This document shows, in pieces, positions 6,223-13,640 of a DNA stretch of 15,923 nt. Each line of letters begins with the position of its first letter. The first letter of the stretch is position 1. The stretch is taken from assembly GCA_050742155.1 (NCBI GenBank), contig JBOGFC010000073.1:1-15923 (forward strand), read 5' to 3'. A model generated the notes under the pieces. That model did no database searches, was not told the origin of the DNA, and saw nothing but the letters and a program-made list of their open reading frames with translations. This DNA is from JBOGFC01 sp050742155 (GTDB lineage: Bacteria; Actinomycetota; Acidimicrobiia; Spongiisociales; JALYHC01). The position numbers and the translations under genes are program-made.

Positions 6223-7133
6223 GCCGGGAGGCCGTCATCCAGGTCCGTCGCCTGGTCAAGCACTACGAGGCGGTGCGAGCCGTCGACGGGATCGACCTCT
6301 CCATCCACGAAGGCGAGGTCTTCGCCCTGTTGGGCCCGAACGGGGCCGGCAAGACCACCACCGTGGAGATCCTGGAGGGCCACCGCCGGCGTGCTACGGG
6401 CGAGGTGCGGGTACTGGGCTTCGACCCTCAGACCGGCGGCCGCCCCTTCCGGGAGCGGATCGGCATCGTTCTGCAGTCGTCGGGCTTCGAGCGAGAGCTG
6501 AGCGTCCGCGAGGTCCTGGGCGTCTACCGGCCCATGTATCCGCGTCCCCGTTCTGTGGAGGAGGTGATCGAGCTGGTCGGCTTGGGCGCCAAGGCCGACA
6601 CTCGCGTGAAGGCACTGTCGGGTGGCCAGCAGCGCCGCCTCGACCTGGCCCTGGGGCTGATCGGCGATCCCGACCTCCTCTTCCTGGACGAGCCCACCAC
6701 CGGGTTCGACCCTTCGGCTCGGCGCCGGGCGTGGGAGTTGGTCGACGATCTCCGCTCGCTGGGGAAGACCATCCTCCTCACCACCCACTACATGGACGAG
6801 GCGCAGCATCTGGCCGATCGGGTGGCGGTGATGGCCGGCGGCCGGATCGTGGCCGAGGGGACCCCGGCCAGCCTGGTAGGTGGGGAGACGGCCACCCAGA
6901 TCAGCTTCCGGCTCCCCGCTGGGACCTCTGTGGGCGAGCTGCCCCGACTGGAGGGGGAGGTCGAGGTACACGGAGAGTCGGTGCAGCTCTCCACCCGTCG
7001 GGCCACCCAGACCCTGCACGCCCTGACTTCGTGGGCGACAGAGAGGGGGGTGGAACTGGAGGGGCTGACCGTGCTGCGCCCCAGCCTGGAAGAGGTCTAC
7101 CTGGAGTTGACCGGGCGTGAGGGCGATGGCTGA
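6219..7133 (+). CDS. ABC-2 type exporter, ATP-binding subunit
   Basis: A 304-residue ABC ATPase that would drive the permease encoded next. All motifs are intact: Walker A GPNGAGKT (39-46), Q-loop Q86, signature LSGGQ (133-137), Walker B LLFLDE (153-158), D-loop FDP and the switch His190 in TTHYMDEA. A C-terminal region of about 90 residues follows, as in the DrrA/CcmA-like drug and lipid exporter group. The start overlaps the redoxin stop by 4 bp, and its own stop overlaps the permease start. The substrate cannot be read from the sequence; the operon with a redox enzyme is the only hint. Confidence 0.93.
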   Translation: MSREAVIQVRRLVKHYEAVRAVDGIDLSIHEGEVFALLGPNGAGKTTTVEILEGHRRRATGEVRVLGFDPQTGGRPFRERIGIVLQSSGFERELSVREVLGVYRPMYPRPRSVEEVIELVGLGAKADTRVKALSGGQQRRLDLALGLIGDPDLLFLDEPTTGFDPSARRRAWELVDDLRSLGKTILLTTHYMDEAQHLADRVAVMAGGRIVAEGTPASLVGGETATQISFRLPAGTSVGELPRLEGEVEVHGESVQLSTRRATQTLHALTSWATERGVELEGLTVLRPSLEEVYLELTGREGDG

Positions 7134-7956
7134 GCTGCGAACGCCGGTCTGGAAGCTGGTCTGGCAGCAGGTGCGGTATCAGAACACCCTCTTCTGGCGC
7201 ACTCCCATCGCCGCCTTCTTCACGCTGGTCTTCCCGCTCATCTTCCTGGTGCTCTTCGAGCTGCTCTTCGGCGGGGAGGCTACGCCCGGCGAGCTGAGCG
7301 TGGCCCAGTTCTTCGCCCCCTCGTTGGCGGTCTTCGCGGTGGCCTCGGCCACCTACACCAACATCGGGATCGGGGTGGCGATCTCCCGGGATAGCGGCAT
7401 CCTCAAGCGGGTGCGGGGTACGCCCCTGCCTCCCTGGGTCTACATGGCCGGGCGGGTCGGCTCGGCGGTGTGGATCGCCTTCCTGGCGGTGGTGATCATG
7501 CTGGGCATAGGAGTGGTCGCCTACGACCTCCAGATTCGCCTCCCCACCCTGCCGGCCGCCGGCCTCACCTTCCTGGTCGGGGTGGCCGCCTTCGCCGCAC
7601 TGGGGCTCGCCCTGGCGGCCTTCGCTCCCAGCGGGGACTCGAGCCCTGCCATCGCCAACGCCACCCTGCTCCCGGCGGCCTTCATCTCCGACGTCTTCAT
7701 CCCGCTTCCTGAGGAGGGTCCGCAATGGCTGGAAGTGCTCGGGGACCTGCTCCCCCTCAAGCACTTCGTGCGGGCCTTCCAGCATCCCTTCAACCCGTTC
7801 CTCCCCGAGGCCGGCGCGGTCCAATGGGTCCATCTGGGGGTGATGGCCCTGTGGGGCGTGATGGGCATGGCGCTGGCGCTGCGCTTCTTCTCTTGGGAGC
7901 CGAGGCGGGGAGAGCGCCGAAGGCGACGGGCAGCCTCGCAGGAGGCGGCTTCGTAG
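7126..7956 (+). CDS. ABC-2 type exporter, permease subunit
   Basis: A 276-residue integral membrane protein with about six hydrophobic segments (first near residues 25-45, last near 240-260), a typical ABC-2 permease working with the preceding ATPase. It has the usual cytoplasmic loop with RDSGILKRVRGTPL between the second and third segments, and a very basic C-terminal tail (EPRRGERRRRR) on the cytoplasmic side. I choose the ATG at 7126, which overlaps the ATPase gene by 8 bp; a GTG at 7117 would add three residues. Its TAG stop lies inside a TAGACT hexamer that belongs to the duplicated promoter of the downstream regulator. Confidence 0.9.
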   Translation: MAELRTPVWKLVWQQVRYQNTLFWRTPIAAFFTLVFPLIFLVLFELLFGGEATPGELSVAQFFAPSLAVFAVASATYTNIGIGVAISRDSGILKRVRGTPLPPWVYMAGRVGSAVWIAFLAVVIMLGIGVVAYDLQIRLPTLPAAGLTFLVGVAAFAALGLALAAFAPSGDSSPAIANATLLPAAFISDVFIPLPEEGPQWLEVLGDLLPLKHFVRAFQHPFNPFLPEAGAVQWVHLGVMALWGVMGMALALRFFSWEPRRGERRRRRAASQEAAS

Positions 7957-8032
7957 ACTGCCTGTCATGATCGTCTGCCCCTCGTGCGGTATAACCAACC
8001 CGTCCGAGGCCCGCTTCTGCGGGGACTGTGGC
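7929..8032 (+). repeat. Left copy of duplicated cyclase promoter and 5' end
   Basis: This stretch aligns over its full length with 8941-9043, at roughly 85% identity with one gap by eye. It covers the end of the permease gene, a TAGACT hexamer and the first 22 codons of a zinc-ribbon cyclase gene. The two copies flank the MntA-HepT pair as direct repeats. Weaker similarity continues upstream (GGCGACGGGCAGCC against GGCGACCGGCAGCC). Confidence 0.8.
7954..7959 (+). promoter_or_regulatory. -10-like TAGACT before the remnant
   Basis: TAGACT lies 7 nt before the remnant ATG at 7967, and the same hexamer precedes the real cyclase gene. The permease stop codon TAG is its first three bases. Confidence 0.4.
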
Positions 8033-8079
8033 GGTTCTGTCACTCGTACGGCTTGCCCTCGAAGAGGCTCCGTCAGGCG
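7967..8079 (+). pseudogene. Remnant of zinc-ribbon/cyclase regulator 5' end
   Basis: The first 22 codons (CPSCGITNPSEARFCGDCG) match the N-terminal zinc ribbon of the large regulator at 8978. The homologous bases 9044-9096 of the intact copy are then missing. After that gap, 8031-8079 again resembles 9097-9145; in the shifted frame it reads RFCHSYG..., against RFCLSCG in the intact gene. The deletion therefore breaks the reading frame, and nothing of the cyclase domain follows. The remnant runs into the 3' end of the HepT gene on the other strand. It is a decayed duplicate and not a functional gene, though its TAGACT may still fire. Confidence 0.75.
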
Positions 8080-8486
8080 TCGGGGAGCCAGCCGCCCACC
8101 TCCCGGACGAAGTCGGCGAAGTCATCGAGCCGATCGAGGTTCTCCACCACCCGCTGATCCTCCACCTCGGCGTATTGGTGGACCAGGACGTTGCGGAAGC
8201 GGACCGCCTCGGCCAACCCGTCCGCCAGCCCCGGAGGGACCACCCCTCGCCGTCCCAGCTCCTCGATGGCCTCGGCGTTGGTCTCGGGAACGCCCCACGC
8301 TTCCGAGATGGCCAGATGGTGAGCGACCCGGGCACAACCTTCGATGGCCGTGACGAACCGGTACTTGATGGCGTCGAGAGCCGTCACGTCAAGCTCTTCG
8401 AGCGCTTTCCCGGCCCATCGGGACAGCGCTTGGCGATCCCCGTCGATCCCGGCGAGCAACCTGATGACGCGCTCCCTATCGACCAT
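8073..8486 (-). CDS. HepT-like HEPN toxin (DUF86 family RNase)
   Basis: A 137-residue, mainly helical HEPN protein of the DUF86/HepT family. The catalytic motif R-x4-H is present as R98-NVLV-H103, with Tyr105 two residues on. In the MntA-HepT system this RX4HXY tyrosine is the residue AMPylated by the antitoxin. HepT toxins act as RNases on cellular RNA when not modified. The gene starts inside the end of the nucleotidyltransferase gene (11-bp overlap), the expected toxin-antitoxin arrangement. Its length is normal and all family features are intact, so the pair is probably functional. Its last codons overlap the cyclase remnant on the opposite strand. Confidence 0.88.
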   Translation of the reverse strand: MVDRERVIRLLAGIDGDRQALSRWAGKALEELDVTALDAIKYRFVTAIEGCARVAHHLAISEAWGVPETNAEAIEELGRRGVVPPGLADGLAEAVRFRNVLVHQYAEVEDQRVVENLDRLDDFADFVREVGGWLPDA

Positions 8487-8853
8487 CTACCACTACCCGT
8501 AGCCATTCCTCTTGGCGGCGACGGAGCTGGGGCAGCTCATCGAGGTAGACGAATCGGGTGTCGGCCTGCCAGGCCACCCGTAGCTCGGGAGCGTCGTCGA
8601 ACAACAGGCGGCCATAGAGCGCCACCCTTCCCGTCAGCCACAGCGGAGCGCGGTCGAGCACCATCAGATCCACCCCGGCGGGCAGCTCGACCTTCCATGG
8701 GCCGGGGGCCCCCTCTCCCCACCACGCCGCCACGTCCAGGTCGCTCTCCGGACGACCATGGTCGCCCACCCGGCTCCCGAACAGGAAGGCGAACCTCGCC
8801 CCGGCGGTCCGGAGGCGCCGGGCTACCTCGGATTCGAGGCCCTGGGCGTCCAT
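8476..8853 (-). CDS. MntA-like minimal nucleotidyltransferase antitoxin
   Basis: A 125-residue minimal nucleotidyltransferase. The active-site signature GSx10DxD is exact (G26-S27, then D38 and D40), with a third acidic residue at D62 in VDLMVLD. In characterised MntA-HepT pairs the MNT protein neutralises HepT by adding AMP to the tyrosine of its RX4HXY motif. I chose the ATG at 8853 because the domain begins at once, and because TAACCT stands exactly 7 nt upstream, a leaderless arrangement. A longer open frame upstream overlaps the cyclase promoter and is unlikely. The gene is first in a two-gene operon, divergent from the cyclase. Confidence 0.88.
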   Translation of the reverse strand: MDAQGLESEVARRLRTAGARFAFLFGSRVGDHGRPESDLDVAAWWGEGAPGPWKVELPAGVDLMVLDRAPLWLTGRVALYGRLLFDDAPELRVAWQADTRFVYLDELPQLRRRQEEWLRVVVDGR

Positions 8854-8860
8854 GGACGCC

Positions 8861-8866
8861 AGGTTA
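8861..8866 (-). promoter_or_regulatory. -10 hexamer of a leaderless promoter for mntA-hepT
   Basis: On the minus strand TAACCT (TAnnnT) is followed by 7 nt and the ATG of the nucleotidyltransferase. No close Shine-Dalgarno is present; the GGAGGGAG further up is too distant. Confidence 0.5.
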
Positions 8867-8940
8867 GGACTCCCTCCTGGTCCACCCCGAACAGACCATG
8901 ACCGATTGGCGAGGGCGGAGGAGCCAGAGCAGCGGCGACC

Positions 8941-9043
8941 GGCAGCCCGGGGGGAGGTGGCTTCGTAGACTGCCGTTATGACCACCTGCCCCTCGTGCGG
9001 CATCACCAACCCGTCCCAGGCCCGCTTGTGCGGGGACTGTGGC
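8941..9043 (+). repeat. Right copy of duplicated cyclase promoter and 5' end
   Basis: Partner of 7929-8032. Here the part that corresponds to the permease 3' end is no longer part of a gene, while the promoter and the first codons belong to the full-length regulator. Confidence 0.8.
8966..8971 (+). promoter_or_regulatory. -10 hexamer of a leaderless promoter for the cyclase regulator
   Basis: TAGACT lies 6 nt before the ATG at 8978, with no Shine-Dalgarno at normal distance. It is conserved in the upstream duplicate, although flanking bases have diverged. Confidence 0.55.
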
Positions 9044-12000
9044 ACCCCCCTCGCCCTGAACTGCCCGCAGTGTGGCGCCGAGGTCCCCTCCGGCAAGCGG
9101 TTCTGCCTCTCCTGCGGCGCTTCCCTCGAGACCCCATCCCGTCAAGCCCTGGGCGAGGAGCGCAAGGTCGTCACGGTGCTCTTCTGCGACTTGGTCGGCT
9201 TCACCGCCCGATCAGACCAAGCCGATCCCGAGGACGTGCGGGCCCGGCTCCGCCCCTACCACGCCCGACTCCGGGAGGACATCGAGCGCTACGGCGGGAA
9301 GGTCGAGAAGCTCCTGGGGGACGGGGTGATGGCGGTGTTCGGGGTGCCGGTCGCCCACGAGGACGACCCGGAGCGGGCGGTGCGGGCGGCCCTGCGCATC
9401 CAGCGCTCCATCGAAGAGCTCAACGAGACTCATCCCGGCCTCGACCTGGCCGCCCGGGTGGCGGTGACCACCGGCGAGGCGCTGGTCTCGGCCGACCCGC
9501 GCGGTGAAGGGCTGGTGGGAGATGTGGTCAACTCCGCCTCCCGCCTCCAGGAGGTCGCTCCTCCCGGTGAGATCGTGGTGGGTGAAGACACCTTTCGGGC
9601 CACCCGGGACCGCATCGAGTATCGGGAGCTGGCGCCGGTGCGGGTGAAGGGAAAGGAAGCCCCGCTGGCCATCTGGCAGGCCGAGGCCGCCCGCACCCGC
9701 TACGGGGTGGACGCGCTGGAGGAGACCCCCACGCCCTTCGTGGGCCGGGAGAGGGAGCTGGCCCTCCTCGAGGATGCCTATGCCCGGGCGGACCGGGACC
9801 CCTCGGTGCAACTGGTGACCATCACCGGGGAGCCGGGGGTTGGCAAGACCCGCTTGGTACGCGAGCTGTTCTCCTATCTGGACGCCCGGCCGGATGTGCT
9901 CGCCTGGTGGAGGCAAGGCCGCTGCCTGCCCTACGGCGAGGGGATCACCTTCTGGGCCTTGGGCGAGATCGTCAAGGGCCAGGCCGGGATCCTCGAGTCA
10001 GACAGCCGGGAGGAGGCGACCGAGAAGCTGGAGGGGGCGGTCCGGACGCTGGTCGACGAGCCCGCCGAGCGCGACTGGATGGTCACCAGGCTGGCTCCCC
10101 TGGTGGGAGCCGAGGTGGCCGAATCGAGAACCGGAGTCGCGCAGTCGGAGTCCTTCGCCGCCTGGCGACGGTTTCTCGAGGCGATGGCCGTCCAGCGACC
10201 GCTGGTGATGGTGATCGAGGACCTCCACTGGGCCGACCCGGCCCTGGTGCAGTTCATCGACCATCTGCTGGACCGCTCCATGGGCGTGCCCTTACTGGTC
10301 GTCTGCACGGCCCGCCCTGAGCTCTACCAAGCGCACCCGGGGTGGGGAGGCGGGAAGCGCAACTCGGCCACCATCGCCCTCTCGCCACTCTCCGACGAGG
10401 CCACGGCTGGCCTGCTGGCGGCGTTGCTGGAGCAGGCGGTCCTCCCCGCCGAGACCCAACGCCTCATCCTCGACCGGTGTGGAGGAAACCCCCTCTACGC
10501 GAGGGAGTTCGTGCGCATGCTCGAGGACCGGGGCCTCCTCGAGCGCCGGGGTCGCATCGTCAAGATCTCCGGGGACCTGCCCATCCCCCCCAGCGTCCAG
10601 GGGCTCATCGCCGCCCGCCTCGACCTGCTATCCCCCACCCAGAAGTCGCTCGTCAAGGCTGCGGCCGTGCTGGGCAAGGTGTTCTGGCCGGGAGCGATCT
10701 CCGCCATCGAGAGCGCCGACCGGCAGGCCGTCGATGGCGCCCTGCTCGATCTGACCCGGCGGGAGCTGGTCCGCCCCTCCCGCACCTCCTCCGTGGAAGG
10801 TGAGGCGGAGTACTCGTTCTGGCACCTCCTGGTTCGGGACGTCGCCTACGGGCAGATCGCCAGGGCGGAACGGGCCGAGAAGCACCGGGCCGCCGCCGCC
10901 TGGATCGAAGGGATGGCCGGGGAGCGGGTCGACGACCACGCCGAGCTGGTCGCCCACCATTACGGCCAGGCCCTCGAGCTGGCCGAGGCGGCTGGGCTCG
11001 CCGACCTCGCCCAATTGGAGGAGGCGACCGGGCGCTTCCTGGTCATGGCCGGCGACCGGGTCTTCCAGCTCGACGTGGGCCGGGCCGAGACCTACTACCG
11101 CAGGGCGCTGGAGCTGATGAGGCCGGGCGATCCGCGGAGAGGTCGGGTGCTGACCAAACTGGGGCGGGCGGCGTACGAATCCGGTCGATACCAGGAAGGG
11201 GAGCCACACCTGGAGGAGGCGATCGGCGACCTCCAGGCCGCCGGCGACGCCCTGGGCGAAGGCGAGGCCCGCATCTGGCTCGCCCGCCAGCTATGGCACC
11301 GAGGAGAGGCGGTCCGCAGCGACGCCCAGCTCGAGGAGGCGGTGCGTATCTTGGAGCGTGGTCTACCCGGCCCGGAGCTCTCTCATGCTTATGCCCACCG
11401 GGCCGCCCAGCGAGCTCTGCGGGGCCGGCCGGAAGAAGCCCTGCCTCTCGCCGAGGAGGCGCTCGCCCTGGCCGCCTATCTCTCCATCGAGGAGGACGTG
11501 GTCCGGGCCCTCCACGCCCGGGGGCTGGCCCGACTGGACCTCGGGGACGTGCGGGGGCTCGACGACCTGCGCCGGGCCCTGCGGCACAGCCTCGAGCAGG
11601 GCCTCAGCTACTGGTCCGCCGTCTCATACATCAATCTCAACGTCTGGACCCATCTCATGGAGGGATGGCGGGCCGCGCTCGACCTGCTGGAAGCCGGTAT
11701 CGAGTTCGCCTGGTCTCACCCAGTTCGTCGAGTGGATGACCATGCGAACCCTCTGGCTCCGTTTCGACCGGGGCGACTGGGACCACCTGCTGGAGGAGGC
11801 CGAGCGGTTGATCCGTCAGGACCGGGAGCGGGGCGGGACGCAGGTGGGCCTCTTCTCCATGATCCCGCAGGCCCTGGTCCTGCTGGAGCGCGGCCTGGCC
11901 GACCAGGCATCAAGCATCCAGGAGGAGCTGCTCCCCCGGGCGAGAGAGGCGAAAGACCTCCAGATGCTGGCCCCGGGCCTGGCCCTCTCCGCCATCGTCC

Positions 12001-12464
12001 ACTACGCCCGCGGCCGGACCGAGCAGGCGGTCGAGCTGACCGAGGAGCTGCTGGGGTTGGAGAGGTTGGCCGTCCGAATGGAGCTCCTTCCGCTGTTACG
12101 CGCCTTGGTGGCGGCCGGAGACACCGAGAGCGCCAAGACCCTTCTCAAGGCCAAAGTGGTGGGGATTCGCCACCAGCATGACCAGCTCGCCGGCCGAGCC
12201 ATCCTCGCCGAAGCTCGTCAGAACCTCGAGCAGGCCCTCGAGCTGTACCTCGAAGCGGCCGGGCGCTGGAGCGACTTCGGGCACGTGCCGGAGCACGCCC
12301 ATGCCCTCTTCGGGGCCGGCCGTTGCCTGACGGCTCTCGGCAAACGGGAAGAGGCGAGGGAGACGCTCGAGCAGGCCGGCCAGATCTTCGGCACGCTGAA
12401 GGCCCGGCCGGCAGTGGCAGAGGTGGATGACTGGCTGGAGCGGGCCGCCGCCCTCGGAAGCTGA
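8978..12464 (+). CDS. Zinc-ribbon/class III cyclase/AAA ATPase/TPR regulator, frameshifted near 11711
   Basis: Joined across one frameshift, this would be about 1161 residues. It starts with two CxxC zinc ribbons (C4/C7/C18/C21 and C29/C32/C43/C46). A class III nucleotide cyclase domain (about 62-235) follows, with metal Asp71 and Asp115, Lys111, and N185/R189 in GDVVNSASRL. All main catalytic residues are present, so cyclic nucleotide synthesis is plausible. A large STAND/AAA-type NTPase domain comes next, with Walker A GEPGVGKT (284-291) and Walker B LVMVIEDLHWAD (409-420). Helical TPR-like repeats run to the C-terminus. The first frame is good through Ala911, then coding similarity moves to the +1 frame at GLTQFVEW and ends at 12464. 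Unshifted, the frame would run in junk to 12181. Sequence error and true decay are both possible. The regulator probably senses a signal through its TPR part. Confidence 0.88.
11708..11714 (+). other. Frameshift site in the cyclase regulator
   Basis: The upstream frame ends EFA (GCC, 11708-11710). One T (11711) separates it from GGT CTC ACC CAG TTC in the next frame, which reads GLTQF and continues as a long, charged helical sequence. Either one extra base, or a loss of 2 or 5 bases, fits. No classical slippery heptamer is seen here. Confidence 0.75.
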
Positions 12465-12465
12465 G

Positions 12466-12756
12466 CTACGGCTTCTCCTGCCTCCGGTTCTCCTCCAAGG
12501 TACCACGGAGCAGGGGCACAGAGACCAGATCCTTCGGGCGACCGGATGCTTCCTTCAGGCGGATGACGTCCGCCAGGGCGGCCACCATCACCAACAGTCG
12601 TGCCAAGTTCGCTTCGTCCGAGGCCGGAGTCACGTCGACGTCTTCGGTCAGGATCCGCGCGCCTCTGATTCTGGCGGCCACCCCACCGATGAGCACGAAT
12701 CGAACCCCATGGCGGGTGAGGACTCGCGGGCTCTCAACCGGGTCGAACTCAGGCAC
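12466..12756 (-). CDS. AbiEii-like nucleotidyltransferase, internally deleted
   Basis: A 96-residue protein with both ends of a small nucleotidyltransferase family but not the middle. The N-terminal part RFVLIGGVAARIRG...EDVDV has the GG turn and the Asp-x-Asp pair of the active site. The C-terminal ADVIRLKEASGRPKDL is the usual family ending. Relatives I know are roughly twice as long, with about 80 residues between these blocks; here LARLL joins straight to VMVAALADV. It is probably a decayed gene, or a very minimal variant. The GTG start at 12756 overlaps the regulator stop (GTGCCTGA); a longer upstream start looks wrong because family homology begins at PEFDPVE. It is convergent with the cyclase gene with one base between stops. 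Confidence 0.65.
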   Translation of the reverse strand: MPEFDPVESPRVLTRHGVRFVLIGGVAARIRGARILTEDVDVTPASDEANLARLLVMVAALADVIRLKEASGRPKDLVSVPLLRGTLEENRRQEKP

Positions 12757-12985
12757 CGTTGGCCGCAGCCACCATGGCCCGCAGCGCCCTCGCCGCATGA
12801 GCGAGATCGGTCAAGCGCTGAGCCGACGTCTTTCGCAGTTCTCGCCGGATCAGGCCCAGGTCGTGGCCGTCGTCCCCATTGGCGATGCCGATCACCGAGG
12901 TGGCCTTGCCGGCCCGCTCGGCCAGCTCCCGCTGAGTGAGGCCGGCTCGCAAGCGAGCCTGACGGATCAGGTGTCCGGAGATCAC
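12749..12985 (-). CDS. XRE-family HTH regulator, apparently missing its recognition-helix region
   Basis: A 78-residue protein starting MISGHLIRQARLRAGLTQRELAERAG, a clear XRE/Cro first and second helix. The next expected block, with the recognition helix and the two following helices, is absent. The sequence goes from GKATSVI straight to GIANGDDGHDLGLIRREL, which resembles the C-terminal part of the XRE proteins paired with AbiEii-like nucleotidyltransferases. About 25-35 residues seem to be lost in frame, so DNA binding would be impaired. GTG start at 12985. It forms an operon with the nucleotidyltransferase (8-bp overlap), like a two-gene toxin-antitoxin or phage-defence pair. Confidence 0.65.
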   Translation of the reverse strand: MISGHLIRQARLRAGLTQRELAERAGKATSVIGIANGDDGHDLGLIRRELRKTSAQRLTDLAHAARALRAMVAAANGA

Positions 12986-12998
12986 ACAGCCACTACAG

Positions 12999-13010
12999 CG
13001 CAGATCTGCG
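12999..13010. promoter_or_regulatory. Perfect 12-bp palindrome upstream of the XRE gene
   Basis: CGCAGATCTGCG is a perfect dyad 13 bp upstream of the GTG at 12985, where an autoregulatory operator of an XRE protein would lie. Confidence 0.4.
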
Positions 13011-13042
13011 GTCTTACCGCCCTAGAGCTCCCGGCCGCACCG

Positions 13043-13573
13043 TCACGCTCCGACCCCCCCATCGATCGCCTGACGAAGAAGGTCGGCGTGCCCGTTGTGA
13101 CGGGCGTACTCCTCGATCATGTGGAGGAGGATCCAGCGCCAGGTGTGGCTCTCCCCAACGGCCTGGTCGTCGAGCGAGGGCAGCCCGGCCACGACCCGTC
13201 GGCTTCGTTCGCCCTCGGCGAGCCAGGCCTCGAAGGCCTTCCGAACGTGCTCCTCGGTGACCGGCCGGGGAAGTCGGAAGTCGCTCTCAGGGTCCTGGTC
13301 GGAGTAGTAGACGGGTGGCGCATCGAGTCCCACGCCGCGGGCGAACCATCCCCGCTCCACGTCGGTGAGGTGCCGCAACAGCCCGAGCAGGGTGAGGTCG
13401 GAGGGCGGGCAGGACTGCAAGGCGAGCTGCTCTGCGGTCAGCCCGGCGCACTTGCGGGTCAGCGTGGCCCGATGCCACTCGAGCCAAGCCACCAACATGT
13501 CGCGCTCGTCGGCGGCCAGCGGCACCTCGACCCGCTCGACGGCCGGGACCGAGCCGACCTCTTCGGTCGACAT
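13043..13573 (-). CDS. DinB/DUF664 family protein
   Basis: A 176-residue four-helix-bundle protein of the DinB superfamily, DUF664 branch, common in actinobacteria. Helix motifs ERDMLVAWLEWHRATL (residues 23-38), LLGLLRHLTDVERGWF and HMIEEYARHNGHADLLR are visible. H68 with H159 and/or H162 are candidate metal ligands. Relatives include mycothiol-dependent transferases and isomerases, but the reaction here is unknown. I chose the ATG at 13573, since AGAGGAG lies about 8 bases before it; the longer frame to 13603 has no such site. A TAGCCT hexamer at 13610-13615 (minus strand) may be its own promoter. It lies 67 bp downstream of the proline dehydrogenase gene on the same strand. Confidence 0.85.
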   Translation of the reverse strand: MSTEEVGSVPAVERVEVPLAADERDMLVAWLEWHRATLTRKCAGLTAEQLALQSCPPSDLTLLGLLRHLTDVERGWFARGVGLDAPPVYYSDQDPESDFRLPRPVTEEHVRKAFEAWLAEGERSRRVVAGLPSLDDQAVGESHTWRWILLHMIEEYARHNGHADLLRQAIDGGVGA

Positions 13574-13640
13574 GATGTGGTCTCCTCTCTTCGGGTCACA
13601 CAAGCCACCAGGCTATCGGCGACGCCCCTGGCCGAGCACT

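Noticed and set aside
7929..9043. Transposon ends flanking the toxin-antitoxin pair
   Set aside because: The repeats are direct copies of native permease/cyclase sequence, with no terminal inverted repeats and no transposase.
8854..9096. Long N-terminal extension of the nucleotidyltransferase antitoxin
   Set aside because: It would overlap the cyclase promoter and coding start, and lacks family similarity; ATG 8853 has a well-placed -10 hexamer.
11708..11714. Programmed ribosomal frameshift
   Set aside because: No slippery heptamer; an indel or sequencing error is simpler.
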